Shown here: one piece after another, positions 33,378-44,040 of the stretch
Position numbering within the stretch: position 1 is the first letter of the stretch
Layout: every line of letters begins with the position of its first letter
NCBI RefSeq assembly: GCF_048569485.1
Contig: NC_134357.1
Span: 332,620,742-332,684,741 of the forward strand
Length of the DNA: 64,000 nucleotides
Direction: 5' to 3'
DNA from: Anomaloglossus baeobatrachus
Lineage: Eukaryota; Chordata; Amphibia; Anura; Aromobatidae
Program-made: the position numbers and the translations under genes
Notes under the pieces: model-generated
Told to the model about the DNA's origin: nothing
Seen by the model: only the letters and a program-made list of their open reading frames with translations
Database searches by the model: none

Positions 33378-35227
33378 CCTCGGAAATTCTGGCGTCATGA
33401 ACAGGATTTCGAGCAGGACCCACTTACCTGGGTGAAATGCGCCTTGAAGCTGAAAATCGTGAGTCAAGATTTTATTTCCCGCTGATTCCGCCATTTTCCG
33501 CCATCTTTTCGTGATAAAAAGCTGTCTTCCCCGAGAAAGCGTGCGAAGTCTAAGCCCCGCCCTTTGTCTTGCGTGTGAGGCCGGAACCGGAAGTTCACAG
33601 AGGGCCACAGCATGCGAAAGAGTGCGCAGCTAAAACCGAGGGGGCGTGCCAGAATGTAACCACAGCGGAAGTGGAGCAGGGACACCAGGACTCTGCGATA
33701 ACATTCCTGGACAACGCAGAGGCAAGATGTCGGAACGGAGCTGGTCACCAGAACGTGCTGTTCCCGGGACCGCGACATGGATAGAGGAGGAGACCGAACA
33801 GCTGTGCAGAAGAATGCGGGCGCAGTTCTTGTACATCCTAAGCCACTGGAGGGAAGAGATGAGGAGCCTGGCAGTGCGAGCCCGTGAGACAGAAGTCCCA
33901 CGTGAAGAGAGGGTAAGCGGTTACCCAGTCCCTATAGATTGCCCAAATCCGGCCACAGTGGCTGAGGGATCCGGACCGCCCCCGCTTGCGGTCAGCCCCA
34001 CATCGTCACCTACCCTGTCCTCGAGCTGCCTACACCAATCCTGGCAACAGAACCTTCAGTATCTACAGGGGAAGCTCCAGCTGAAGAAACCCCGGTGCTG
34101 TCCCTCGTTCCAGTCACGACAGCGGTCACCCGGACCCCGGCCAGAACAGACCCGGCCGCATTACCAGGCCCGTCCTCAGAGGTGGAGCACCCGGACCCTG
34201 CAACCCCAGCTGCAGAGCAGTTGGTCCATCTGTCTGCAGATGTGGAAGCGGAACCTACAGGTCCACTGGTTACGTTGCAGCGCGGTATCGCGACGGCTGT
34301 TGGGGACGCAGGAGGTTACTTACAACCAGTGTCAGAAGATGAGGTGCAGCCTGACGCCGACCCCTATGATTGGGAGATGCAGGGGCGACGGCTGATGCGA
34401 TTCCATACAAAAGTGCTAGCCAGAGAGCGGCGCCGGAGAAGAATTGGCGCTCGGGCACTTATGAGTGAATGTGCCGTCTGGGTCAGGGACCCACGGAACT
34501 GTGGCCTGATCCAGCGCTGTATCCTGGAAGGCCCACTGGCGCAAGTAGGCCCTGACTGCCTGCTGCAGTGATGGCAGCGGTGCTGGGCCATTTCAAACCG
34601 TAGAAGTTAGAGTGAGGATCTGTGTTTTCATTTGTTATTTTCCACAGTTTGTTGTTTTTCATGTAGAAATGTTAGAAAATGAATGCTTGAGTAACCAATT
34701 ACAAATGAACGAGGAAGTTACCTGATTAGATTCTTTTGCAGTGTACACCCGGTACATGGACTCCGTTAATTTTTATAGTCAGTAAAACTGGACCACGGTC
34801 ACAGGACTGGCGTGACCAACACAAACTTGTGTATTATATATAGTTGCACCTCCTGTGCCAACCAGAGTCGTCTAATACCACATCCGGGACCTTAACCCGG
34901 TCACGGACCCACCATAGGTTTTCAGGGGGTCAGGTTGTTTGGGTAGCGGGTTACTGGGATCCGAGACATTGGGACTGGACTGTCGCAGGAAGGGGCTGCA
35001 ACGGAGTAGGTTGAGCCTCCGTTACCAATAAAACCGGTAGCGTCCCACCATTGGGAGGTAAACGTTACTTAACTTTAAGGAGTTCAAGTGAAGTGCCTCC
35101 CCTGTGAAGGATGAGAATTGTCAATAAAAATTGCTGTTAACTTGTTTTTACCCTTCTACAGTTTAAAAAAATAATAATAATAAACCTCTGGTGTCCTGTA
35201 GCTCGGGGACGTTTAACCAAGGGGGAA
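33378..35227 (+). mobile_element. Internal region of the LTR retroelement
   Basis: Open frames lie within 33646-34571 and have Gln-, Pro- and Thr-rich composition. They could be a gag-like remnant, but I recognise no capsid or zinc-knuckle motif. The last 500 bases before the 3' LTR are non-coding and end in the purine tract. Confidence 0.5.
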
Positions 35228-36357
35228 TGTGACGCCCTGGCCTATCAAGTCGTCACATGGTATTGTGCAGTATGCCCTTATGCACGGTATCCACCTCCTT
35301 GGTTATGGGTCCCTGACCTTTTGGTGTTGCTAAGCCAAGCCAATCAAAAATCCTAGAAACACTCTGCACCACACCCACCAGACACGCCAATGAAGGGAAT
35401 AGGGCTGCCCACTTGGGGGGTTGGTTTGGGAGGGTCAGGAATGTAGGAGACAGTCAGTTGTGGAGTGACTCTTGAGAGGAGAGGTCACAGGTTCGGAGCT
35501 GGGCTCCTCAGTACTAGGTGGCAGACGTTGGTCTGGGCCTGGTAGGAGCTGGAACCCCGGTCGCAGGGGATCGTGTCATGGGGCACGGAACTGCCGAGGA
35601 GGGCAGCCGGCGGCCTTGAGCCAGGCAGGGGCCAAGGCACAACGGGGTACGTGGACCCTAGGCCGGGAAGTAGCTTCACGCGTCCTGGTAATTTACACGA
35701 CGAGGGCGAAGACTTCATGATTCGTTCTCCAACCGCTCCAAAATCGGGGTAATAGCTCAACGAGGGGGATGGGATTTTCCCAATACACAGTCCAGAAAAT
35801 CCCAAGTATGAACCCTGAGAGCAAGCTCAGTTAGTTATAGTCAGTTAGCCATACGGGTGAGCGGGACTCAACTAGTTTCAAACTACAGGGGCCAACAAGT
35901 AGAAACAGTGCGAAGGAAAAGGTCACAGGCTAACAAGCAACACCATCGGGTATGGACCCCAGCGTACTCCCTCCCTGCTGCAGTGGTGCTAAGAATTCCG
36001 GTTTACAAGTTGTCAGTGTCAGCGTTATTGGACTGAGTAAGTACGCAGTGACCCTTTCCTCCCCCACGGTACTCTCCTCTCCCCATCATTAAGTCCCGGG
36101 GCACTTTCCCCTACCCATGGATGGGATAAACACCCGGCTGCCATACCAATGCCACCGGGAGCTTCCAACAGCAGCGGGGTATCCCACATTACCACGCACC
36201 GTGGGTGGCGTCACAAACTCTAATCACAAAATCACCTATAAATACCCCCCCTTTTATTCTGGGTGTCTGCGCGACCCCTCTCGGATCCGGAGACCCCTCG
36301 AGCCACCGCGGATCTGGGTCCAAGCAGCAGCCCGGCTGCTGGCGCTGGGGCAGTACA

Positions 36358-36640
36358 CAGGCCCACTTTTCGCGTGGTGAATGTGTAATATCTTTGTGCA
36401 GTTGTAGATTGTGTAACACGACCATATAACATGCAGTCACGGCTGCATCCATTATTACAGCTCAGGCCTATTTATTGCTCTTAGTAGCAGGACCTGGTGA
36501 AGCCGCTATTTTCCCTACAGAGCTGGGTCTCGCAGATAATGAAGAGGATGCTGCTCTCCATATAATACTGCGGTCATATAGCTGATGGGCAGGGATACAA
36601 AATCACATCCCCCTGAACTAATTTTGATGACCTATTCTAC
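36358..36640. mobile_element. Continuation of the CAGGGCCGGACTGG-tip element
   Basis: It starts CAGGCCCACTTTTCGCGTGG right after the 3' LTR and contains TGTAACACGACCATATAACATG. I recall this as the sequence downstream of the CAGGGCCGGACTGGG tip in a frog repeat. The LTR element therefore appears to have inserted into it. Confidence 0.45.
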
Positions 36641-37682
36641 AGATAGGAGATAGGTGATCAGGGAAGCTGTTGTTGTCACTGGTGATCATTTTGGACACAT
36701 ACCACTTAGGGAATGTGTAATGACATTTTTGGGGGCAGATCACACCATGGAAACTACTATGAAAAATACTCGAATGATCTTATGCATCTATTGCTGTGCA
36801 CATGTTCAGGATTTTCAGCATTTTTTACCCACTTTGGGTTTCTAAAACCACCCAGTGGTTAAAAGAAGTGACCGCTCCATTCTTTTGGTGTTTTCCACTT
36901 AGAAAACTCTCTGTGCTTTACAATGCAGATCAATAAGAAGGCTCGGAAGATGCCCAGACGTTTTTTGTTGTGTTTACCATCGCTTTTTCTTAAAAGTGCA
37001 GTAAAAAATGTGACAAAAACAATGAGAAATCACTAAAAGAAAAACCAAAGATGGTGAAAACCACAGGTGCTAGGAAACGACTGTAAAACTACACAGAAGA
37101 TGGGGTCAAGAAAAAAAACGCAATGGTTTTCAGCATCTTCTGCTTGAGAAACATGGCGGTTTTGCTTGAGTTTAAAATCCCTTGTGTGCACATAACCTTA
37201 GGTTTTCCGGGTTTGGAAACCCATTCCCTGCATTGTTTGTTAACTTTATTAACTCTCCCCAGGTCTGCTATTGTCTGCAGCGCTGATGTCACATCACAAT
37301 GACAGCGCTGGAACCAATCAAGGAGCTCAGCAGCTAACTGATCGGCTACAGCGCTGCTGATGTGATGTCAGAGATGCAGACAATTATAGACCCCAGATGC
37401 AACAGCAGTTTGTATTTTTTAATAACAAAAAAGACGCATCAGACATCAAGAGGATGTGAACAGTCAGCCTCATGTAAGGGGTACTTACATGAATATATCA
37501 CTAGAACCAAAGATTTAAGGAGGATTTGGAGACATTCTGAAAAATATGTGCAAACATACGCTAATTTACACTGTTTTTGGAGCAGAAACTGAGCAGAATC
37601 TTGCCAAATTCTCAAAATCTCAAAACAAAGGTTTTTTTTTATTTTTAAGCTTTAACATAGCTATGAAACTTGTTTTGGATTG
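36641..37682. other. Intergenic sequence with a 130-bp palindrome
   Basis: No gene is seen. About 37261-37395 forms an imperfect inverted repeat (GGTCTGCTATTGTCTGCAGCG against a matching inverse near 37370-37395), probably a small foldback element. Confidence 0.5.
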
Positions 37683-38025
37683 TCAAGTGCAGAACCACCA
37701 TCAGCACATGAATGTAGCTTCAGAACCACCATCAGCACATCAATGGAGCTTCAGAACCACCATCAGTACATGAATGCTGCACCAGAACCACCATCAGCAC
37801 ATGAATGCAGCACAAGAACCACCATCAGTACATGAATGCAGCACCAGAACCACCATCAGCACATGAATGTAGCTTCAGAACCACCATCAGCACATGAATG
37901 CAGCGCCAGGGCCACAATCAGTACATGAATGTTGCACCAGAACCATCATCAGCACATGAATACAGCACCAGAACCACCACCAGAACATGACTATAGCGTC
38001 AAAACTAACGTCAGTACATGAATCA
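37683..38025. repeat. 31-bp minisatellite, about 11 copies
   Basis: The unit is AGAACCACCATCAGCACATG plus AATGYAGCNYC. Variation between copies is modest. It opens the minisatellite cluster that continues to 44040. Confidence 0.9.
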
Positions 38026-38440
38026 TGCTTAGCCCCATGTACAATTGGATTGTATGAACCTACAACTCTCAATTTGTCCTTAATAATGGTAAGGAAATGC
38101 TGAGAGTTGTTGTTATCAATTATCAGACTGCGGGTCATACAAGAACCACAGTACTGATAAGACGCAGGTAGCATCACAAATAAACATTTACATCCAGGTA
38201 CCTTATACGTGACATCATCTCTGATCAGAGTCATTCCCATCCCTTTTGTTTCCACGTAGTACAGCCACCATCATGAGATTTAATGCCCTCAACTCGTCTC
38301 TGAAGACCTTCCTCTTTGCTTTTCAGGAGCACTTCCTGACACAGTGCCTTTAACTATAAAAGAATCATTATTCTGATCCATTAATATGAATATTTCCCAT
38401 GCTGCAACCCTGAATAAATAATTGCTGTACTTTCTTCACA
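38026..38440. other. Nothing recognised
   Basis: Short stretch between two tandem arrays; no coding or transposon signal. Confidence 0.5.
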
Positions 38441-38770
38441 AAATATCTCCACCCATATACACACTGCCCTTATCCAAAATATCCCCTCACACTACCCCTC
38501 TTCATAATATACCCACACGCTTCCACTCTCCTTAATATACCCACCACGCTATCACTCTCCTTAATGTACCCCCATGCTGCCACTCTCCTTAATATACCCC
38601 CACGCTGCCACTCTCCATAATATACCCCCATGCTGTTGCTCTCCTTAATATACCCACACTGCCAATGTCCTTAATATACCCCCACGCTGCCACTCTAATT
38701 AATATACCCTTATGCTGCTCCTCTCCTTAATATACCCCCACACTGACACTCTCCTTAATTATCTCCATAA
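38441..38770. repeat. ~29-bp minisatellite, array A
   Basis: The unit contains CTCTCCTTAATATACCCCCA followed by CGCTGCCA. The same family returns at 43775-44040, about 5 kb away on the other side of the protamine-like gene. Confidence 0.9.
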
Positions 38771-39019
38771 TTATCTTGATTTTTCACATGTAAATATAAT
38801 AATCCAGGCCCAAACAACAGCTGCCGTTATCTACAATGAGACATATATCACACAAGGAAGTGTACACTTCAACCCTTTTTGGGAAGAAAAAAAAAAGGCT
38901 ATTTCACTTTTTTTTCCTGCATCGTTTTTCTATAATATTTTAAATGTTTGTATGAAGTACAAAAAAAAACTTGAGGTTTTCATTTTATTTTCATTGATTG
39001 TATTACTTTTTTGGTTTTG

Positions 39020-40110
39020 TTTTTTTCTTTAAATCCGGTTGGATTCACTGTTCCCGGATATTTGTGGATGTGGGATTTTTTTTAAATTTTCGGTTTATTT
39101 ATTTGTATTGCATTTTATTTATTTTTTTGGGGTTTTGTTTTTTTGTTTTTTTTTAAACCTGGTTGGATTCACTGATCCTGGGTACTTTTGCATGTGATGT
39201 TTTTATTTATTTTATCATAATTTTCTATTCTCTTTGATTGTATTATTATTATTATTATTTTTTTTTTTTAAACCCGGTTGCATTCACTGATCTTGGATGT
39301 TTGTGCATGTGAGGTCTCTGTTTTTTTATTTTTAATTCTGTTTTTTTTTTTGGGGGGGGAGGATGTTTTTTTTTTTAAACCCAGTTGAATCCAATCATCT
39401 CGGATATACTGTGAGGTTTTTATTTTAATTTTGTTAATTTTCTGTTTTTGTTTTTTTTTTTAAACCCAGTTGCATTCACTGATCCCAGGTATTTTTTCAT
39501 GTGATGATTTTATTTTTTAAATTTTCTGTTTATTTTCTGTGATTGTATTTTGTTTATAAGGTTTTTTTTTCTTTTAACCTGGTTGGATCCACTGATCTTG
39601 GATATTTTTGCATGTGAGATCTGTTTTTTTTTATTTTTAATTTTCTATTTGTTTTTTTTTTGTTTTAAACCCAGTTGGATCCACTCATACCAGATATTTG
39701 TGCATGTGAGGTTTTTATTTTTTTTTTAATTTTATTTTCTTCGATTGTGTTTATTTTTTGTTTGTTCTTTTTTAAACCCAGTTGCATTCACTGATCCCAG
39801 GTGATGTTTTTATTTTATTATTTTTTAATTTTCTGTTTATTTTCTTTGTTTGTATTTCGTTTTTTTAGGTTTGTTTTCTTTTCTTTAAACCTGGGTTGCA
39901 TTCACTGATCCAGGATATTTGTGCATGTGAGGTTTTTGTTTTATTTTCTGTTTATTCTCTTTAATTGTATTTTGTTTCTTGGGCTGGTTTTTTTTTAAAC
40001 CTGGTTGGATTCACTTATTTTTTAATGTGATGTTTTTATTATAATTCTTACTTCTTTATTTGTTTTTTTTTTTCCAAACCCTGTTGGATGCACTGATTTC
40101 GGGTGTTTGT
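39020..40110. repeat. ~105-bp T-rich tandem repeat, about 11 copies
   Basis: Each unit has AAACCCRGTTGSATTCACTGA, then a GGATATTTGTGCATGTGA-like segment and a long T/AT-rich tract. Units vary from about 90 to 120 bp. Strand asymmetry is strong, with nearly all T on the plus strand. Confidence 0.85.
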
Positions 40111-40324
40111 GGTCCCACCCATCACTAATCATATATTTCCATCCAACTTTGTGGAGATTTTTTTTTTTTTAATAAAAAGTTTAACAATGGGGTTTTAATA
40201 TTTGTCACTTTGTATTTACAGATATGAGCTGATTATAGACCCTGGACTGATAGGAGGCTAATGCCGGCCATATCCTCTGATGTGTGGTGTCCTGCAGCTG
40301 ATAAGTGTGGTCTCTATGCAGGAA

Positions 40325-40640
40325 CACATGCCTGCAAGAAGAACCCCGGCCCCCCTTTAAGATCCCACATGCCTGCAAGAAGAACCCCGGCCCACTTTAA
40401 GATCCCACATGCCTGCAAGAAGAACCCCGACCCCCTTTAAGATCCCACATGCCTGCAAGAAGAACCCCGGCCCACTTTAAGATCCCACATGCCTGCAAGA
40501 AGAACCCCGACCCCCTTTAAGATCCCACATGCCTGCAAGAAGAACCCCGGCCCACTTTAAGATCCCACATGCCTGCAAGAAGAACCCCGACCCCATTTAA
40601 GATCCCACATCTCTACAAGAAGAACCCCGGTCCCCTTTAA
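40325..40640. repeat. 40-bp minisatellite, about 8 copies
   Basis: The unit is ACATGCCTGCAAGAAGAACC plus CCGGCCCACTTTAAGATCCC, with two alternating variants (GGCCCACTTT and GACCCCCTTT). It lies just downstream of the polyadenylation signal of the protamine-like gene. Confidence 0.95.
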
Positions 40641-40704
40641 GACCCCAGCTTAGATAAAGCACAAAAAGATTGAGGCGTTTTACTAAAAAAAAACAACCAG
40701 AACA

Positions 40705-41190
40705 GAAGAGTTTTTGCGCCTTAGGTTTATTAACAGATATCTCCAGCGGCATCCAGCGTCTTTTGAACTCAGCACGGGTTTGGTGAAGCCTTCAGTAAGT
40801 ATTTTGGATTCAGCACGGGTTTCGTAAAGCCTTCAAGCGATATTTTGGATTCACTACGGTTTTGGTGGAGTCTTCAGAAGTCTTTTGGATTCACCCAGGG
40901 TTTGCTGAAGTCTTGAGACGCGGCATCGCTGTGTGGAGACCTGTTCACCGTCTGTGATGGTGCCTTCTGCGCCTGCGAACTGAGACAAGAAGAAGCCATC
41001 CTTACTACACATTCTGTCCACAGGCAAGCCTGTACATAGATATTTACCTGTCCTAAGGCCGGGGTGGCGCTTTATGGGGGTCCTCCTGGCTCTGCGTCGC
41101 CGCCGACGTCTACTGCGTTCATTCTGCGTTCTAGATGGCATGGTGACAGGTGGAGCTTTGTTTTTCGGCGGTCCGGTCCAGGAGTATGAG
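40705..41190 (-). CDS. Candidate protamine-like gene (two exons, 42 aa, Arg-rich)
   Basis: Spliced from 41141-41048 and 40979-40945, the predicted protein has 42 residues, 20 of them arginine. Residues 1-10 are MPSRTQNERS, followed by R7-A-R2, TPIKRHPGLRT and VRRRRRHHHRR. Protamines package sperm DNA, and this size and composition fit them well. The start has a Kozak-like context (CACCATGC). The 68-bp intron has AG|GTAAAT and TCTCAG signals and joins two Arg-rich exons in frame, which is unlikely by chance. A TATA box, a CRE-like site and AATAAA complete the gene. Mammalian protamine genes also carry one short intron. Alternatives are a transition-protein-like gene or a chance arrangement. 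I cannot say which amphibian sperm protein it matches. Confidence 0.7.
40726..40731 (-). terminator. Polyadenylation signal of the protamine-like gene
   Basis: AATAAA on the minus strand within GTTAATAAACC, about 215 bases after the stop codon. Cleavage would fall near 40705. Confidence 0.65.
40755..40920. repeat. ~42-bp imperfect tandem repeat in the 3' UTR of the protamine-like gene
   Basis: Four copies of a unit containing TTTTGGATTCAGCACGGGTT and GTGAAGCCTTCA. The copies are diverged. Confidence 0.75.
40945..40979 (-). CDS. Protamine-like gene, exon 2 coding part
   Basis: With the G from exon 1 it encodes VRRRRRHHHRR and the stop TGA at 40947-40945. In the other two frames the same bases give no Arg-rich peptide. 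Confidence 0.7.
40980..41047 (-). other. Protamine-like gene, 68-bp intron
   Basis: Donor GTAAAT at 41047; acceptor CTTGTCTCAG ending at 40980. Read without splicing, the frame stays open but loses its basic character in this stretch, which supports an intron. Confidence 0.7.
41048..41141 (-). CDS. Protamine-like gene, exon 1 coding part
   Basis: ATG at 41141-41139. It encodes MPSRTQNERS, then seven Arg, Ala, two Arg and TPIKRHPGLRT, and leaves one base (G) for the next codon. CGN and AGR Arg codons are mixed, so the run is not a simple DNA repeat. Confidence 0.7.
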
Positions 41191-41212
41191 GACAATTGAT
41201 AGCCGCATGGCT

Positions 41213-41241
41213 TTTTATAGTCTCTGACTACTGTGACCTCA
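41213..41241 (-). promoter_or_regulatory. TATA box and CRE-like site of the protamine-like gene
   Basis: The minus strand has TATAAAA at 41219-41213, which puts transcription start near 41187, about 45 bases before the ATG. TGAGGTCA, a CRE variant, lies at 41241-41234, 15 bases upstream of the TATA box. In mammals CREM drives protamine genes through CRE-type sites near the TATA box; a similar role here is inferred. Confidence 0.6.
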
Positions 41242-41276
41242 TAATATGATGACATAGCAAGTGAGTGTGGCCCCTT

Positions 41277-41745
41277 TATTTAGTCAGCGAGCGAGGTTCT
41301 ATTATTTACTTAGCGAGGCTCCATTATTTACTTAGTGAGTCTCCATTATTTACTCAGTGAGGCTCCATTATTTACTCAGCGAGGCTCCATTTACTCAGCG
41401 AGGCTCCATTATTTACTTAGTGAGGCTCCATTATTTACTTAGCGAGGCTCCATTATTTACTCAGTGAGGCTCCATTATTTACTTAGCGAGGCTCCATTAT
41501 TTACTTAGCGAGGCTCCATTATTTACTCAGTGAGGCTCCATTATTTACTCAGCGAGCTCCTTTATTTACTTTGTGAGGCTCCATTATTTACTTAGTGAGG
41601 CTCCATTATTTACTCAGCGATGCTCCATTATTTACTCAGCGAGCGAGGTTCCATTATTTACTCAGCGAGGCTCCATTATTTACTTAGTGAGGCTCCATTA
41701 TTTACTCAGCGAGGCTCCATTATTTACTCAGAGAGCGAGGATCCA
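41277..41745. repeat. 22-bp minisatellite, about 21 copies
   Basis: The unit is GAGGCTCCATTATTTACTYAG followed by C or T. A few units carry an extra GAGC. It starts about 35 bases upstream of the CRE-like site of the protamine-like gene. Confidence 0.95.
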
Positions 41746-41844
41746 GGGGGGTGTCACTGGCATTATTAATGGTGACATTATGGCTGCCGTCATAGGGACA
41801 GTCAAAATACTTCTGTTTTACAGCATAAATGCACAAGACAATAA

Positions 41845-43454
41845 TTAAAATAATACTGCCCCTATGTACAAGAATATATCTACTATAATACTGCCCCTAT
41901 GTACAAGAATATAACTACTAGAATACTGCCCCTATGTACATGAATATAACTACTAGAATACTGTCTCCTATATACAAGAATATATCTACTATAATACTGC
42001 CCCTATATACAAGAATATAACTACTAGAATACTGCCCCTATGTACAAGAATATATCTACTAGAATACTGCCCCTATGTACAAGAATATATCTACTAGAAT
42101 ACTGCCCCTATGTACAAGAATATATCTACTAGAATACTGCCCCTATGTACAAGAATATAACTACTAGAATACTGCCCCTATGTGCAAGAATATAACTGCT
42201 ATAATACTGCCCCTATGTACAAGAATATAACCACTATAATACAGCCCCTATGTACAAGCATATAACTGCTATAATACTGCTCCTATGTACAAGAATATAA
42301 CTACTATTTTACTGCCGCTATGCACAAGAATATAACTACTAGAATACTGCCCCTATGTACAAGAACATAACTACTATAATACTGTCTCCTATATGCAAGG
42401 ATATATCTACTATAATACTGCCCCTATGTACAAGAATATATCTACTAGAATACTGCCCCTATGTACAAGAATATAACTACTAGAATACTGCCCCTATGTA
42501 CAAGAATATATCTACTAGAATACTGCCCCTATGTAGAAGAATATATCTACTAGAATACTGCCCCTATGTACAAGAATATAACTACTAGAATACTGCCCCT
42601 ATGTGCAAGAATATAACTGCTATAATACTGCCCCAATGTACAAGAATATAACCACTATAATACAGCCCCTATGTACAAGCATATAACTGCTATAATACTG
42701 CTCCTATGTACAAGAATATAACTACTATTTTACTGCCCCTATGCACAAGAATATAACTACTATAATACTGCCCCTATGTACAAGAATATAACTACTATAA
42801 TACTGCCCCTATGTACAAGAATATAACTACTATAATACTGACTCCTATATGCAAGGATATATCTACTAGAATACTGCCCCTATGTACAAGAATATATCTA
42901 CTAGAATACTGCCCCTATGTACAAGAATATATCTACTAGAATACTGCCCCTATGTACAAGAATATAACTACTATAATACTGTCTCCTATATACAAGAATA
43001 TATCTACTATAATACTGCCCCTATGTACAAGAATATAACTACTAGAATACTGCCCCTATGTACAAGAATATATCTACTAGAATACTGTCCCTATGTACAA
43101 GAATATATCTACTAGAATACTGCCCCTATGTACAAGAATATAACTACTAGAATACTGCCCCTATGTGCAAGAATATAACTACTATTTTACTGCCCCTATG
43201 CACAAGAATATAACTACTATAATACTGCCCCTATGTACAAGCATATAACTGCTATAATACTGCTCCTATGTACAAGAATATAACTACTATATTACTACCC
43301 CTATGCACAAGCATATAACTGCTATAATACTGCTATGTACAAGAATATAACTACTATAATACTGCCCCCATGTACAAGAATATAACTACTATATTACTGC
43401 CCCTATACACAAGAATATAACTACTATAATACTGCCCCTATGTATAAGAATATA
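41845..43454. repeat. ~35-bp minisatellite, about 45 copies
   Basis: The unit is ATACTGCCCCTATGTACAAG plus AATATAACTACTATA. A higher-order period of about 421 bp is visible: the variant block with TGTGCAAG, CATATAACTGC and CTATTTTACTG at 42180-42320 returns at 42600-42740. This unit is one of the commonest tandem motifs I associate with anuran genomes. Confidence 0.95.
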
Positions 43455-43543
43455 CAGTGGCATGTAAAATTTTGGACACCCCTGGTCAAAATTATTATTG
43501 AGAACAGTTAAACAAGTTGAAGATGAAATGATCTCTAAAAGGC
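43455..43543. mobile_element. Tc1-like terminal fragment
   Basis: CAGTGGCATGTAAAATTTTG and GACACCCCTGGTCAAAATTA, then GAAGATGAAATGATCTCTAA: the end of a known Tc1-like family, cut off where the next tandem array begins. TA precedes the end. Confidence 0.75.
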
Positions 43544-43544
43544 A

Positions 43545-43775
43545 CGCTGCACTCCTCGCGGCGGCAGTTTTTGGATCGCATGCTGCACTCCTCGCGGCGG
43601 CAGTTTTTGGATCGCAAGTTGCACCTCCTCGCAGCAGCAGTTTTTGGTTCCACGCTGCACCTCCTCATGGCAGCAGTTTCTGGTTCCACGCTGCACCTCC
43701 TCTCGGCAGCAGTTTCAGGATTGCACGTTGCACCTCCTCGCGGCAGCAGTTTTTGGCTCCACGCTGCACCTCCTT
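43545..43775. repeat. ~36-bp minisatellite, about 6 copies
   Basis: The unit contains CGCTGCACCTCCTCGCGGCA followed by GCAGTTTTTGGTTCCA. Open frames through it on both strands are periodicity artefacts. Confidence 0.9.
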
Positions 43776-44040
43776 AATATACCCCCCACGCTGCCACTCT
43801 CCTTAATATACCCCCCATGCTGCCGCTCTCCTTATTATACCCACACTGCCAATGTCTTTAATATACTCCCATGCTGTCACTCTAATTAATATACCCTCAT
43901 GCTGCCGCTCTCCTTAATATACCCCCACACTGCCACTCTCCTTAATATACCCCCACAGTGCTACTTTCCTTAATATACTCCACGCTGCCACTCTCATTAA
44001 TATACCCCTCCCACACTGCCTCTGCAAAATATTTCCCCCC
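43775..44040. repeat. ~29-bp minisatellite, array B
   Basis: Same unit as array A at 38441-38770 (CTCTCCTTAATATACCCCCA). A short CA microsatellite follows near 44070. Confidence 0.9.

Larger units (their letters stand above)
26206..36357 (+). mobile_element. Non-autonomous LTR retroelement, fossil, with a DIRS element in its 5' LTR
   Basis: The two LTRs are about 1.1 kb: the 5' LTR is in two pieces, 26206-26328 and 32385-33377, and the 3' LTR is 35228-36357. Both begin TGTGAYGCCCTGGCCTATC and end GTACA. The internal region, 33378-35227, is only 1.85 kb. It has a TGG-type primer-binding candidate just inside the 5' LTR and a purine tract (AAGGGGGAA) just before the 3' LTR. No reverse transcriptase is seen, so it depended on another element. 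The LTRs differ by several percent with small indels, suggesting moderate age. The family is ERV-like or Gypsy-like, unresolved. It is broken by the large insertion. Flanks CAGA and CAGG may be the 4-bp duplication. Confidence 0.8.

Noticed and set aside
33646-34571. Two overlapping frames as a host gene
   Set aside because: They lie between paired LTRs and belong to the retroelement interior; no host homology recognised.
40854-41255. A 133-codon unspliced minus-strand frame over the protamine-like gene
   Set aside because: It starts upstream of the TATA box and reads through the intron and out of the Arg-rich frame. The spliced 42-residue product fits all signals better.
1-44040. Regular repeats resembling CRISPR arrays
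   Set aside because: Units are contiguous tandem repeats without unique spacers, in a vertebrate genome.
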